Shown: in pieces, positions 28,681-36,985 of the stretch
Numbering within the stretch: the stretch's first letter is position 1
Layout of the letters: each line of letters starts with the position of its first letter
DNA from: UBA2428 sp002343545
GTDB taxonomy: Bacteria > Bdellovibrionota > UBA2428
NCBI GenBank assembly: GCA_937952285.1
Contig: CALFZE010000053.1
Coordinates: 1-55,749 of the forward strand
Length of the DNA stretch: 55,749 bases
Direction: 5' to 3'
Notes under the pieces: generated by a model
Told to the model about the DNA's origin: nothing
Seen by the model: only the letters and a program-made list of their open reading frames with translations
The model's database searches: none
Translations under genes and position numbers: made by a program

Positions 28681-29382
28681 TTAAGCGAGGTCCGGCCTGG
28701 CGCGTGCACGCAGCACGACTTTTCCGCCGTCTTTCGCGAGCCGCTGATCCCAAGAATCGAGTTTTCGGTTGAGCTGCCAAAGGAGCGTGTTCACGGCGCC
28801 ATCGCTGACGACATTTTGTCGCCACACCTCTCCTTTGAAGGTCTCGAGGGGCATTTCGGGCCGCGCACCGCTTAGCAGGCTCGAAAGGGCCGAGAACTCG
28901 AGACGCGAAAGTTCGATGCTCTCCCGTCCGAGCCGGGCGGTCATCGTGAGGGGGCAAAGATCCAGTCCCCGCCGGCTCGTCAATCGACGCGTTTTTGGGC
29001 GCCGATAGCGATCGACCGCATTCGAGATCCTGAGGAGCATTTCTTCGGCCGGCATCGACTTGCAGATGTAGTCGTCGGCGCCCTTCGCAAGGAAAGTCTT
29101 GCGCGCGGGCAGGGAGTTGTCGTTCGAGAGCACGAGCACCGGCATATCCGCGCCGAGCCCCCGAATGTGATCAAAGGCTTCTTCGCCAAAAACGCCGTCG
29201 CTCAAGGTGAGATCCAGCAAAACGGCATCGTAGTTTCGCAAGCGGCTGGGCGACATCGCGCGAATTCGCTCGAAGCTCGGGCAGATCTCGAGGCTAAAGT
29301 GCCGTTCGAACTCTTCGCCGAGCAAGCGAGCGAAGGCTTCGTTGTCCTCGATCCAAAGCAGTTGCGGGCGCTCGCTCTTCAC
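28681..29382 (-). CDS. Response regulator with C-terminal winged-helix-like domain
   Basis: About 233 residues. The receiver domain has the acidic pair IEDNEA (12-13), phospho-acceptor Asp57 in VLLDLTLSDG, VLVLSND and the lysine in DDYICKSMPAEEM. The second domain (about 130-230) has IELSRLEFSALSSLL and VSDGAVNTLLWQLNRKLD, the order of an OmpR/PhoB winged helix, so it should bind DNA and regulate transcription. GTG 29382 is my choice of start; a longer frame begins at 29418, inside the 5' end of the opposite gene's region. Divergently paired with the histidine kinase at 29439, separated by about 56 bp, which makes a cognate two-component pair likely. Confidence 0.82.
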   Translation of the reverse strand: MKSERPQLLWIEDNEAFARLLGEEFERHFSLEICPSFERIRAMSPSRLRNYDAVLLDLTLSDGVFGEEAFDHIRGLGADMPVLVLSNDNSLPARKTFLAKGADDYICKSMPAEEMLLRISNAVDRYRRPKTRRLTSRRGLDLCPLTMTARLGRESIELSRLEFSALSSLLSGARPEMPLETFKGEVWRQNVVSDGAVNTLLWQLNRKLDSWDQRLAKDGGKVVLRARARPDLA

Positions 29383-29438
29383 CCTTTCGATTGTGGGGCA
29401 TCCCAGCGTCGTCGTCAAAGTCGGCTAGAATCGGATCC

Positions 29439-30692
29439 ATGAGCTCCGAAGAAACTCCGCTGCCGACGAATCTCAAGAGCCGTCAGGAACACGTCCGGCG
29501 TTTCACCCTCGTGTATTGCGGCGTCTGCTTGGCGTTCTCGGCCTACTTCACTCCGCAAGGATTCAATCCCGCCACGGCCGTTCCGGTGAACGTCCTGCTC
29601 TTTCTCATCGGGGCTCCGTACTGGTTTCGCAACGCGCGCGTTTCGCCGACCCTCCTTAACGCGGTCTCGCAGGTCTCGAACGCCCTGGCCTTCGTGTGGA
29701 TCTGCTCTTTTCTCGGCCCGACTTCCCACGTCAATCTCGTCGCGATCCCGCAGTTCTTGCTCGTCCTGATGATGTTCGCCGGGGTCAATCGCCCGCTGAG
29801 CTGGATCTTCGGCGCGATGTGTATCGTGCAGCTGACCCTTCCGCTCTTCCCTTTCGTCGACACGTGGTATCTGCACAAGCGCATGCCCGAGCCCGCGCTC
29901 GTCGTGCTTCGGCAGTTCTTCGACTTTACCGTGCTCGGTTTGTCGACCTACCAGTTTCGCGTGATCGCGCGCGCTTGGCGCGACGCCGTCGCGCTCGTCG
30001 AGGAAGAAAAGCGTAAGCTGGCCGAAGAGAGCGCTTGGCGCCTGCGCGTCCTCAAGATCTTGGGCCACGACGTCAAGGACCCCGCGAATCTCGCCCTGCA
30101 GCTCGTGCGCCGCATTCGCAAGGAAGCCAAGGGAAGCGTCGACGTCGAGTTTCTCGAGCAGGTCGAGCAGTCGCAGCTTCTCGTGCGCGAGATTATCCAG
30201 AACGTCGAGAGCTACGCGCTTTCGCACGCCGAGTTGCCGCAAGAAAGGGCTTGGTGCGACGTTCCGGGCGCGCTCGCGCGGCTCTCGCCCTGGCTGACTT
30301 TGCGCCTCGAAGAGAGGTCGATCCGAATCGACGCGAGCGGGAGTCGCGACGAGCATCGCCTTTGGGTCGTGCCCGAGGCTTTCGTCTTTCAGGTCCTCGC
30401 GAATCTCGTCGCGAACTCGATTCGTCATAGCCCGTCCGGAAGCGTCCTGAGTCTCTCCACGGAGCAAGACCAGGCGGGAACCCGCTGGATTCTTCGTGAT
30501 CAGGGTCCGGGCTTCGCCGAGCCCGACGAAGCTTCGGAGGGCGAGGCGAAGGGCATGGGTATCCGCATCGCCAAAACCTTCGCCAAGCTGCAGGGGCTCC
30601 GCATCGAGTGGCGCAACGCTCGCGAGTCCGACTCATCGCCTTGGGGAACTGAAGTCGTCATCGCGCAAGCTCCGATTTTGGACGAGTTTTAG
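29439..30692 (+). CDS. Membrane sensor histidine kinase
   Basis: A 417-residue inner-membrane kinase. Residues about 20-175 contain about six hydrophobic segments without a large periplasmic loop (FTLVYCGVCLAFSAYF, NVLLFLIGAPYWF, FLLVLMMFAGV and others), then a coiled-coil EEEKRKLAEESAWRLRVLK leads to the H-box GHDVKDPANLALQL (His210). The ATPase has N-box VLANLVANSIRHSPSG, G1 RDQGPGF and G2 GEAKGMGIRIAKTF. GHDVKDP differs from the common HDIKNPL by Asp in place of Asn. The signal may be sensed in the membrane. Divergent partner of the response regulator. Confidence 0.87.
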   Translation: MSSEETPLPTNLKSRQEHVRRFTLVYCGVCLAFSAYFTPQGFNPATAVPVNVLLFLIGAPYWFRNARVSPTLLNAVSQVSNALAFVWICSFLGPTSHVNLVAIPQFLLVLMMFAGVNRPLSWIFGAMCIVQLTLPLFPFVDTWYLHKRMPEPALVVLRQFFDFTVLGLSTYQFRVIARAWRDAVALVEEEKRKLAEESAWRLRVLKILGHDVKDPANLALQLVRRIRKEAKGSVDVEFLEQVEQSQLLVREIIQNVESYALSHAELPQERAWCDVPGALARLSPWLTLRLEERSIRIDASGSRDEHRLWVVPEAFVFQVLANLVANSIRHSPSGSVLSLSTEQDQAGTRWILRDQGPGFAEPDEASEGEAKGMGIRIAKTFAKLQGLRIEWRNARESDSSPWGTEVVIAQAPILDEF

Positions 30693-30780
30693 AGGTGGGC
30701 AAGGTTCGAGTTGGCCGCTCTGGGGGAGTAAAATCAGGGGCTTGTCCTCTTGGGATCGAATTCTGAAGAATACACCGTGA

Positions 30781-30817
30781 TATTTATAAATATTTGCATT
30801 TAATATATCTTTTTCCA
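30781..30817 (+). promoter_or_regulatory. AT-rich promoter region of the TIGR02147 gene
   Basis: A sharply AT-rich stretch (30781-30812) in GC-rich surroundings with a good -10 candidate TAATAT (30801-30806) only 11 bp before the GTG at 30818. No Shine-Dalgarno is visible, so the transcript would have almost no leader. Confidence 0.45.
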
Positions 30818-31684
30818 GTGCCTGCCGTAAATGAATACAAAGATTTCAGTGTTTTGGAATACACTGACTACCGCGCCTTTCTGAAGGCCTGGTATCTGAA
30901 CGAGAAGCGGCGAAATCCGGCCTTTTCGTACCGAGTTTTCTCGCAGCTGGCAGGCTTTGCTTCGCCCAACTTTTTGAAACTCGTCTCCGACGGAAAGCGG
31001 AATCTCAGCGAGCCCGGCATTCGCAAGTTCTCGCGGGGGCTCGGGCTTTCGAAGTTCGAGTTCGAATACTTTCATCACCTCGTCCTCTTCAACCAATCCG
31101 AGGCGGTCGAAGAGCGTATCCAGTACGGCGCGGTCCTCCATCGGCTGCGGAGCAAGGTCCAGCTGGGCTCCGAAGATGACGACGCCTACCGTTACTACTC
31201 GCGTTGGTACTACGTGGTCTTGCGCGAGCTCGTGGCCCTGGACGATTTTCGGGCGTCGCCCGAATGGATCGCCCGCGCGTTGGGGAGCGAGATCAGTCTC
31301 GCCCAGGCCGAAGAGGCGCTCGAGAGTCTCGTCGCCATGGGACTCCTTCGGCGCGACCAGGACGGTCGATTCCATCAGACGCAGAAGCAGGTCTCGACGG
31401 AAAGCGAAGTCATCTCGTCGGCCGTCGCTCGCTTTACCATCTATATGATCGAGCGGGCGCTCAAATCCATCGACGCCGTGTCGCCGGATCGACGGGAAGT
31501 TTCGTCGGTGACGATCACCCTCTCCGAGGAGGGCCTGCGCACGGCCAAGCAAAAAATTCAGGAATTGAAACGAGAGCTCTTGGAACTGGAAGCCCGGGAT
31601 CGCCATCGTCACGACGTGGTTCAGGTGAACTTTCAAATGTTCCCTCTCACCGAGAGCGCTCAAGGAAGAAAGGCGAAGCAATGA
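30818..31684 (+). CDS. TIGR02147-family transcriptional regulator
   Basis: A 288-residue cytoplasmic protein. The opening VLEYTDYRAFLKAWYLNEKR and the helix-turn-helix region FSYRVFSQLAGFASPNFLKLV followed by GKRNLS are diagnostic of TIGR02147/DUF4423 proteins, a family largely confined to Bdellovibrionota, Fibrobacteres and relatives. The C-terminal DUF4423 part has VSTESEVISSAVARFTIYMIERAL and ends HDVVQVNFQMFPLTE. Start: GTG 30818 (the upstream frame opens only with TTG). Its TGA overlaps the ATG of the next lipoprotein gene (ATGA, 31681-31684), so the two are translationally coupled, as expected for a regulator with its target or ligand-sensing partner. Confidence 0.9.
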   Translation: MPAVNEYKDFSVLEYTDYRAFLKAWYLNEKRRNPAFSYRVFSQLAGFASPNFLKLVSDGKRNLSEPGIRKFSRGLGLSKFEFEYFHHLVLFNQSEAVEERIQYGAVLHRLRSKVQLGSEDDDAYRYYSRWYYVVLRELVALDDFRASPEWIARALGSEISLAQAEEALESLVAMGLLRRDQDGRFHQTQKQVSTESEVISSAVARFTIYMIERALKSIDAVSPDRREVSSVTITLSEEGLRTAKQKIQELKRELLELEARDRHRHDVVQVNFQMFPLTESAQGRKAKQ

Positions 31685-32988
31685 AAACGTGGAATCTTAT
31701 GGCCGGAGTTCTCATGGCGTTGGCGGGATGCGGTGGCACGAATACCGGCAACGTCGGCCAGGGCGAGCCGATGAAGCTCAAGGTCGAAAGCGGCTCCGTG
31801 CTCGGGGTTATGGCGACGGAAACCTCGGTCTTCGCGGCGTTCGCGAACCTCGAGTCGTCCCGCTCCAACCTCAAGCGCTTCGTGCAAGGGGTCGCGCAAG
31901 ACGTCTTCACGTCGGGCGGCGCGACGGTCAGTCAGATCTACAAGTCGGGCGACGAGGTCTTCGTCGCTTTCGACGTTCGTTACGACTTGGCTACCAGTTC
32001 GGCGACGGGAGACGGTTGTCTCTTGGCCCGCGCCAAGATCGGCGCCGAGGTTTCGCTCGAATGCGTCGACTCGACGCTCAAGAGTCTCGTGGGCACGCTC
32101 GACACCGCCCAATCCGACCTCAACGATACGGTCCAGGTCGACGGGCAGGGCGGTATTTACTACCTCGGCTACGTCGAGGCTGCGAATGCCTCCGGCCGGG
32201 AGACGGTGCTTCGCCGTTACGCGAACGGGACCGTGAGTGACTTGATCAATAGCGGCATCGACATCGAAGACTTCGCCGTGACCCCTGCCGGCGACGTCTT
32301 CGTGGTCGGTCGGACGACGGCCACGAGCACGGATTGGGTTCGCAAGATCAGCGCGGCGGGATCGGTCACCACTCTTTTTGAGAAGAACGCTTGGTTCGTT
32401 CGGCTCTTTCCCGACGGCAATATCTACTTCGGTACGAACGAGTCGGAGATCGGTATGTTTCGCTACCTGACGGCGTCGCAAACGCTCGATGGTGACCTTT
32501 GGATTGGGTGTGCCAACAGTTACACGAACTGCCACTACGACGGGGACACCGTTCTGACCTACGGAACTTCCTACAAGAAATTCTTCGAGTCGAACGATCG
32601 CGTTTTCGGTATTGACGACAGGGGCTTGCGGCCCGGGCTCTTTGCGCTCTACCCCACGCCGGCCGCGGTTCCTCTCGTCGGTCTATCGTCGATCCGTACG
32701 GGGGCCAGCGCCGGAAGCGACCGCATCGTCCTGGCGGGCGTCAAGGCTTCCGGCGTGAATGGATTGTTGGCGTACAACGTGGGCACGGCCGCCGAGACCG
32801 ACCTGCTTGGCGCCAATAACGTCGAAGTCTACCAAGTCAGCGCGAGCGCCCAGAAGGTTTACTTCGAAGGACTACGCTTCTCCGACAATGCCTTCGTCGT
32901 GGGCGAAGTTGGCGTGGATGGCACCGGCCTGACGGTCGTGGCCACCGGCAGCGCCGCCAAGCTCAAGACGCTGACTTACGTCGACTAA
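31681..32988 (+). CDS. Lipoprotein coupled to a TIGR02147 regulator, possible beta-propeller
   Basis: A 435-residue lipoprotein (MKTWNLMAGVLMALAGC, Cys17). Glycine/asparagine-rich linker GGTNTGNVGQG after the anchor. The body has repeated strands of the type GDEVFVAFDVRYD, QGGIYYLGYVE, AGDVFVVGRTT, DGNIYFGTNE, typical of beta-propellers where (D/G)G(N/D)(I/V)(Y/F) recurs. The gene shares an ATGA overlap with the regulator, which carries the only obvious upstream promoter. Function unknown; a surface or periplasmic protein whose amount is tied to the regulator. Confidence 0.75.
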   Translation: MKTWNLMAGVLMALAGCGGTNTGNVGQGEPMKLKVESGSVLGVMATETSVFAAFANLESSRSNLKRFVQGVAQDVFTSGGATVSQIYKSGDEVFVAFDVRYDLATSSATGDGCLLARAKIGAEVSLECVDSTLKSLVGTLDTAQSDLNDTVQVDGQGGIYYLGYVEAANASGRETVLRRYANGTVSDLINSGIDIEDFAVTPAGDVFVVGRTTATSTDWVRKISAAGSVTTLFEKNAWFVRLFPDGNIYFGTNESEIGMFRYLTASQTLDGDLWIGCANSYTNCHYDGDTVLTYGTSYKKFFESNDRVFGIDDRGLRPGLFALYPTPAAVPLVGLSSIRTGASAGSDRIVLAGVKASGVNGLLAYNVGTAAETDLLGANNVEVYQVSASAQKVYFEGLRFSDNAFVVGEVGVDGTGLTVVATGSAAKLKTLTYVD

Positions 32989-33074
32989 GTCGGCCGGGGG
33001 CCGTTCACCCGTTGGTGAAGGCGTCGCTCCGAGGGGCGGCTCCCGCGCCTCCGTTTTCGGTGTATCCTTGAGGT

Positions 33075-33296
33075 ATGAAAACAAGTCCGTTGATGATGCT
33101 TCTCGTCTTGTTCGTCGCCTGTGCTTCGGCCCCGCGCGGGGAAAGGGCGGCGGCCAGCACGTCGGGGAGTGGCTTCGCGGCTTGTTATAACGCCTCGGGC
33201 GGCACGATCGACAGATGCGTCGGTGCGGATGTCGGCTTTGCGGCTTGCTACGCGAGCTCGGGCGGCACCCTGGACCGTTGCCTGAGTCGCCGGTGA
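33075..33296 (+). CDS. Tiny lipoprotein with two cysteine repeats
   Basis: A 73-residue lipoprotein (lipobox FVAC, Cys16; GAGG just before the ATG). After a short linker come two copies of GFAACY-(N/A)-(A/S)SGGT-(I/L)-DRC (about 34-51 and 53-70), each with two cysteines, so each copy may form its own disulfide. Its TGA overlaps the GTG start of the hydrolase gene (GTGA, 33293-33296), giving translational coupling. No known family; a lipid-anchored mini-protein, possibly a partner or inhibitor of the coupled hydrolase. Confidence 0.7.
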   Translation: MKTSPLMMLLVLFVACASAPRGERAAASTSGSGFAACYNASGGTIDRCVGADVGFAACYASSGGTLDRCLSRR

Positions 33297-34243
33297 GCGC
33301 GTCGATTTCCGTTTCGTTTCGGGCCTTCGATGGTGTCGAGCTCAACGCCCGGCTGTACGGGGTTGGGGGAAGTCGAAGCGCTGTTTTGCTGCTCGAAGGA
33401 TCCGGCCGCATCGAGAACGAGACGGAGCCCGCTACTTGGCCCTTTGATCAGTTGGCCCGCGCCCTGGCCGCCCGCGGGCACATGGTGCTTCGCTATCCTA
33501 AGCGGGGTTCCGGGGAGAACCTTCAGCGCGGCTCCTTCTGGAGGGCGACCTTCGAGTCCGATCTCGCGGACGCGCGATCGGCTTTGGCTTGTCTGGAATC
33601 CCATGCCCCGCGCTCGCGGGTTCATCTCTTAGGTCATAGCTATGGCGGGCCGTTGGCGCTTCGCTTGGCGGCGGGCGAAGGCGGAATCCGGGGCGTCGGC
33701 ATGATCACGTCGACTTTGCGGCCCATTGATCAGCTCCTCCTGGAACAAAACCAAAAGATCCTGGAGCTTTCCGGGGTTCCCGCGCCCCGCATCGAAGCCG
33801 AGCTTCGCTCCGTGCGCGAACTCATCGAGGGGGTCCGGAAGGATAGCTACGAATGCAAGGCGCCCGCCTGTCAGCACCTGGACGGAGTGGCGGTCGTGGA
33901 CGGCATCCAGCTTCCTTGGCTGAAGGAAGTCTTGTCGATGAACTTTGCGGAGCTGGCCACGAAGTGCGACGCTCCGCTGCTGTTTGTCTCGGGCGGCGCC
34001 GATCCCATCGTGCCCGACGCGGACGGCGACTTTGCTCGGGACTTGTTCGCCAAGGACGGCGGAGAACGCCGCTTCCTCCGGCTCGATGATCTGGATCATC
34101 TCTTCACCGCCCAGGTCTCGCGCTCCGCGGCGCTGGAGTACATGCGCCAGACGCAGCGTACGCAGGTCTACGCCGCGATCTCGACGAGTCTCGTGGATGA
34201 GCTGGATCGTTGGATCGAATCGACGATGCGAAATCGCGGATGA
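33293..34243 (+). CDS. Alpha/beta hydrolase (S33-like esterase/peptidase)
   Basis: A 316-residue protein. Nucleophile elbow LLGHSYGGPLA (Ser about 118), acid in SGGADPIVPDAD (Asp about 235) and His in LDDLDHLF (about 266) form the triad; LLLEGSGRIENE takes the oxyanion-loop position. The lid region contains two cysteines (YECKAPACQH). No signal peptide is seen with GTG 33293 as start; this start overlaps the stop of the mini-lipoprotein. Reaction class: ester or amide hydrolysis, substrate unknown. Confidence 0.82.
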   Translation: MSASISVSFRAFDGVELNARLYGVGGSRSAVLLLEGSGRIENETEPATWPFDQLARALAARGHMVLRYPKRGSGENLQRGSFWRATFESDLADARSALACLESHAPRSRVHLLGHSYGGPLALRLAAGEGGIRGVGMITSTLRPIDQLLLEQNQKILELSGVPAPRIEAELRSVRELIEGVRKDSYECKAPACQHLDGVAVVDGIQLPWLKEVLSMNFAELATKCDAPLLFVSGGADPIVPDADGDFARDLFAKDGGERRFLRLDDLDHLFTAQVSRSAALEYMRQTQRTQVYAAISTSLVDELDRWIESTMRNRG

Positions 34244-34282
34244 GGGGGGGGCGAGGGCCTCTGCCGCGACCGTTGAAGCGAC

Positions 34283-35410
34283 TTACTTGGCCAGTTTTCC
34301 TGCTTCGAGTAACTTTTGAAGTTGCGGAATCGGATCGCGGTTCCAATCCCACTGGGTCAGTACGATCGAGTTTCCTACGACGTGAGGATCCTGGGGCCTT
34401 AGCTGCGAAAGGAGCTCCATTTTGGTGATCCATTGCAGCCCCAGCTGGGGATACAAGCCGTAGAGTTGTCCGGTGACGACGCGGTCAAAGGTTTCGGCGC
34501 AGGCTTCGTCGTAGTTAAGGTCTCGGACAAATGTGGCGCTTTCCGAGGCTTCGTGAATTTCGATGTGGGCATGCTTTTCGTTGGCCACGATGTGGCCATA
34601 CTCATGCAAGATGATTCCCGGGACGTCCGCGGGACCAAAGCTGGCGGTAAAGTACATCGCTCGTTCGTTCACAAAGACGCTGGCAAAGCGTCCGACGTGG
34701 GCAGAATGGAGCTCCTTTGCCGATGTGGGGAGTCTCGTCGGGTTCTGCAAATGGCTAAGGTCGCTCGGTGCGGGCAGGGCGAACCACTCGGCCGCCTGCG
34801 GAAAAGCCTTGAGGGCGGCTTCGTCGGCGGCAGAGCGCGTCGAATAAGTCGCGTCCATTTGCCCTTCGCTCCAGGGGAGAAGCCGAGGCGCTCCCCGGTC
34901 GGGTAGGCTTAAGGTTTGATCCGCAAGTTCGATTGGGGTGTATCTTTTTCCGTTCAGAACGATCCACTTTCTTTCGTAAAAGAATCTCAGCATTTCGAAG
35001 GCCCAAGTGGATCGGTCTTCCTTCGGCACGTCGGCGGCGATGCATATCGAGAAGTCTTTAGTGAGTCGCCTAAGGTCATCGAGATCACGACGCGTGATTT
35101 GTTGCTCACGAACTCGTTTTAGAAAATTGCAGTGAGCCGAGCGATTTCGAAACTCCGAGGAGGTCGTTTCGACCCAAGGAACGATGGAGTCGTTCTCCTT
35201 CAATGTGCCGACGAAAAGTATGCTTTCGTCTATCTGGCGTAGCTTTTCTTTGCGCTTCTCTATGTAAGCTCGGAGCTCTTCGGCCTGCTCATCGGACGGG
35301 GTGATCTCGGGGCCCAAATCAAGGTTTAGGCCTCCGCGAGTCGTCGAGCAGGCGGCGGCGAGTGTGAGGCTTAGCAGGCTTAGGATGAGAGGTGCATGGT
35401 TCATGGCCAT
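34283..35410 (-). CDS. Putative zinc metallopeptidase lipoprotein (HExxH)
   Basis: A 375-residue lipoprotein (MAMNHAPLILSLLSLTLAAAC, Cys21; ATG 35404 is an alternative). IILHEYGHIVANE gives HExxH at His269, and 25-30 residues on NYDEACAETFDRV supplies Glu candidates for the third ligand, as in gluzincins. The N-terminal 200 residues are helical and charged and not recognised. Base composition is lower in GC than most of the window, as in the AraC gene beside it. Likely a protease working outside the cytoplasm. Confidence 0.7.
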   Translation of the reverse strand: MAMNHAPLILSLLSLTLAAACSTTRGGLNLDLGPEITPSDEQAEELRAYIEKRKEKLRQIDESILFVGTLKENDSIVPWVETTSSEFRNRSAHCNFLKRVREQQITRRDLDDLRRLTKDFSICIAADVPKEDRSTWAFEMLRFFYERKWIVLNGKRYTPIELADQTLSLPDRGAPRLLPWSEGQMDATYSTRSAADEAALKAFPQAAEWFALPAPSDLSHLQNPTRLPTSAKELHSAHVGRFASVFVNERAMYFTASFGPADVPGIILHEYGHIVANEKHAHIEIHEASESATFVRDLNYDEACAETFDRVVTGQLYGLYPQLGLQWITKMELLSQLRPQDPHVVGNSIVLTQWDWNRDPIPQLQKLLEAGKLAK

Positions 35411-35449
35411 GCTTGTACATGAAACGAAGGCGAAGATTCTTGGCGTTTT

Positions 35450-36220
35450 TTAACCGAGATCGTCCTTCTTCGTTTTTACGGAATAACGGCCCGGCGAGAC
35501 CGTGGCGATGTTCTTGAACTGTTTATAGAAGCGACTCAGGTCGCCGAATCCCACGTCTTGAAAGACATCCGAGATTTCGTTTTGTCGCAGCAGCAACTGC
35601 CCTGCCGTCATGACCCGCAGCCAAGTCCGGTATTCGATGGCGCTCATGCCGTAGCTGCGTTTGAACGCCCGGCTGAGCGACGGAGCCCGAATTCGAAGCT
35701 TTTGCGCCAGGTCGGCGATGGCCACGGGTTGATTGTATTGTCGGTCCAGCAGATTCTTTATTCGAGCCGCCAGCGGATCGGGTCGGCTGGAACGCGAGAT
35801 GTTTTGACTCTCGTGCCGGGGTTGCTCAGACCAGGCGTGCAGGTCGTCGACATTCAGGGGCCTGCCCGTATGCGGAACGTCGAAAAGGATGGGGTTGCGG
35901 CGATCCCAATCACCTGGGGAGAGGTGGGCCGGGCAAATCAGCATTTCGCCGATCAAGTGGGGATTCATCGATCGGACTTGCGTGATTGAAAAGGGCGCTA
36001 GGCAGAAGCCCCAGGTTTTTCCCTTGGGTGAGAGGGGCTCCTCATCGACCACGTATTCGAATGAGCCCGACAAAAGCTGCATTCGGCCGAAGATCCAGAA
36101 CGGCCCGTTCGCGTCTTGGAGATTGAACTTGCCCTTCTTGCGAATCTTCCGGAGCAAGTGAACGAAGTTCTGATCCAGTCTGCGGAACTTCCAATAGGTA
36201 CTGGTTTTGATCTCGACCAC
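35450..36220 (-). CDS. AraC-family transcriptional regulator
   Basis: A 256-residue cytoplasmic regulator. The C-terminal double helix-turn-helix (about 160-250) includes VAIADLAQKLRIRAPSLSRAFKRSYGMSAIEYRTWLRV and the family signature ISDVFQDVGFGDLSRFYKQFKNIATVSPGRY (listed in part for its key FGDxSxFxxxFK and PGxY). The N-terminal half is a cupin-like sensor with YVVDEEPLSPKGKTWGF; its ligand is unknown. It borders the tRNA-anchored cassette array: its start is about 30 bp from the decayed repeat at 36251, so it may be the last chromosomal gene before the array. Confidence 0.9.
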   Translation of the reverse strand: MVEIKTSTYWKFRRLDQNFVHLLRKIRKKGKFNLQDANGPFWIFGRMQLLSGSFEYVVDEEPLSPKGKTWGFCLAPFSITQVRSMNPHLIGEMLICPAHLSPGDWDRRNPILFDVPHTGRPLNVDDLHAWSEQPRHESQNISRSSRPDPLAARIKNLLDRQYNQPVAIADLAQKLRIRAPSLSRAFKRSYGMSAIEYRTWLRVMTAGQLLLRQNEISDVFQDVGFGDLSRFYKQFKNIATVSPGRYSVKTKKDDLG

Positions 36221-36250
36221 GTCGCTAGTTTACCTGGAAACGGAGATGTG

Positions 36251-36333
36251 AGAGCCGATGGGGATTGAATGCGGCCGCCGAGACCACACGACCTCGGCAG
36301 CCGCACCTCCGCTTTGTGGGAGTCCGTCAAAGG
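36251..36333. repeat. Cassette boundary repeat 1 (decayed tRNA-Thr-like site)
   Basis: AGAGCCGATGGGGATTGAA followed by the 14-base insert TGCGGCCGCCGAGA, CCACACGACCT, a stretch CTCCGCTTT and the right-hand block GTGGGAGTCCGTCAAAGG (36316-36333). The hairpin core is degraded, with an unrelated CGGCAGCCGCAC patch. It is the most diverged of the set and the farthest from the tRNA. Confidence 0.55.
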
Positions 36334-36360
36334 TCGCTCAAGAGTGGAATTGACTACATA

Positions 36361-36366
36361 TTGACA
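36361..36366 (+). promoter_or_regulatory. Possible -35 element of the DUF4258 gene
   Basis: A consensus TTGACA at 36361-36366 lies 30 bp before the GTG start. The -10 at the expected distance (TGCACT) is poor, so the promoter call is weak. Confidence 0.3.
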
Positions 36367-36395
36367 AGGTTTGAATAGGTTGCTGCACTTGTCGC

Positions 36396-36641
36396 GTGAA
36401 GCTGATATTTCTTCCCCATGCCGTTGAACGGATGCAGGAGCGGGGAATCTCGGTGGCCGAAGTTGAGGCCATCGTAGCCAAGCCGGACGGACGTATCGTG
36501 CAGTCCAAGGACAAAGTCATTTTGTATAAAAAGCTTCCCGAACGGAAAGACAACTTGGTCGTGGCGGTTGTGCTCGAGAAAACCGCGGACGGTAGCGGCG
36601 AGGTCATAACGGTGCTCGTGAACTTCGAGGTGAAAAAATGA
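36396..36641 (+). CDS. DUF4258 protein, probable toxin of a toxin-antitoxin pair
   Basis: An 81-residue protein beginning with the DUF4258 signature LPHAVERMQERGISVAEVEAIVAKPDG, ending with VITVLVNFEVKK. DUF4258 proteins have a RelE/BrnT-like fold and are commonly encoded with DUF2283 partners. GTG start; its TGA overlaps the ATG of the next gene (ATGA, 36638-36641), the usual toxin-antitoxin coupling. It is the first cargo gene of cassette 1 and presumably helps retain it. Confidence 0.8.
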   Translation: MKLIFLPHAVERMQERGISVAEVEAIVAKPDGRIVQSKDKVILYKKLPERKDNLVVAVVLEKTADGSGEVITVLVNFEVKK

Positions 36642-36952
36642 AGATCGTGCACAATGCGAGCATCGACTACGTATCGATCGACTTCAAAGAAGGCGTCGAG
36701 GCGAAATCCTATTTCGAGAACGGCGTCATCGTCCGGCTAGATGCCAAGGGCAACGTGCTCGGCATCGACATAACGGACTCGACCGAGTTCTTCGCGAGCG
36801 ACGACGAGATCGATCTCAAGACGGCCTGCAAGCTGCTAGGCGTGTCGGAATCCACGCTGCGACGTCGAATCAAAGCGGGCGGGATCAAGTTCCGCAAACC
36901 TAACGGCAAGGATTTCCGTTTCAAACGTAAGGACATCCTTAAAGTCGCATAA
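36638..36952 (+). CDS. DUF2283 protein with excisionase-like helix-turn-helix, probable antitoxin
   Basis: A 104-residue protein with two parts. Residues 1-50 are DUF2283 (DYVSIDFKEG, VIVRLDAKGNVLGIDI). Residues 60-104 form a MerR/excisionase-like helix-turn-helix (LKTACKLLGVSESTLRRRIKAGGIKFRK, then KRKDILKVA). The DNA-binding part would allow autoregulation of the pair, as antitoxins do. Coupled to the DUF4258 gene by a 4-base overlap. The fusion of DUF2283 with this helix-turn-helix is known from other genomes, as I recall. Confidence 0.8.
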   Translation: MKIVHNASIDYVSIDFKEGVEAKSYFENGVIVRLDAKGNVLGIDITDSTEFFASDDEIDLKTACKLLGVSESTLRRRIKAGGIKFRKPNGKDFRFKRKDILKVA

Positions 36953-36985
36953 TCAGAGATAGCGAGGAGACTTGCTGATAGTCGT

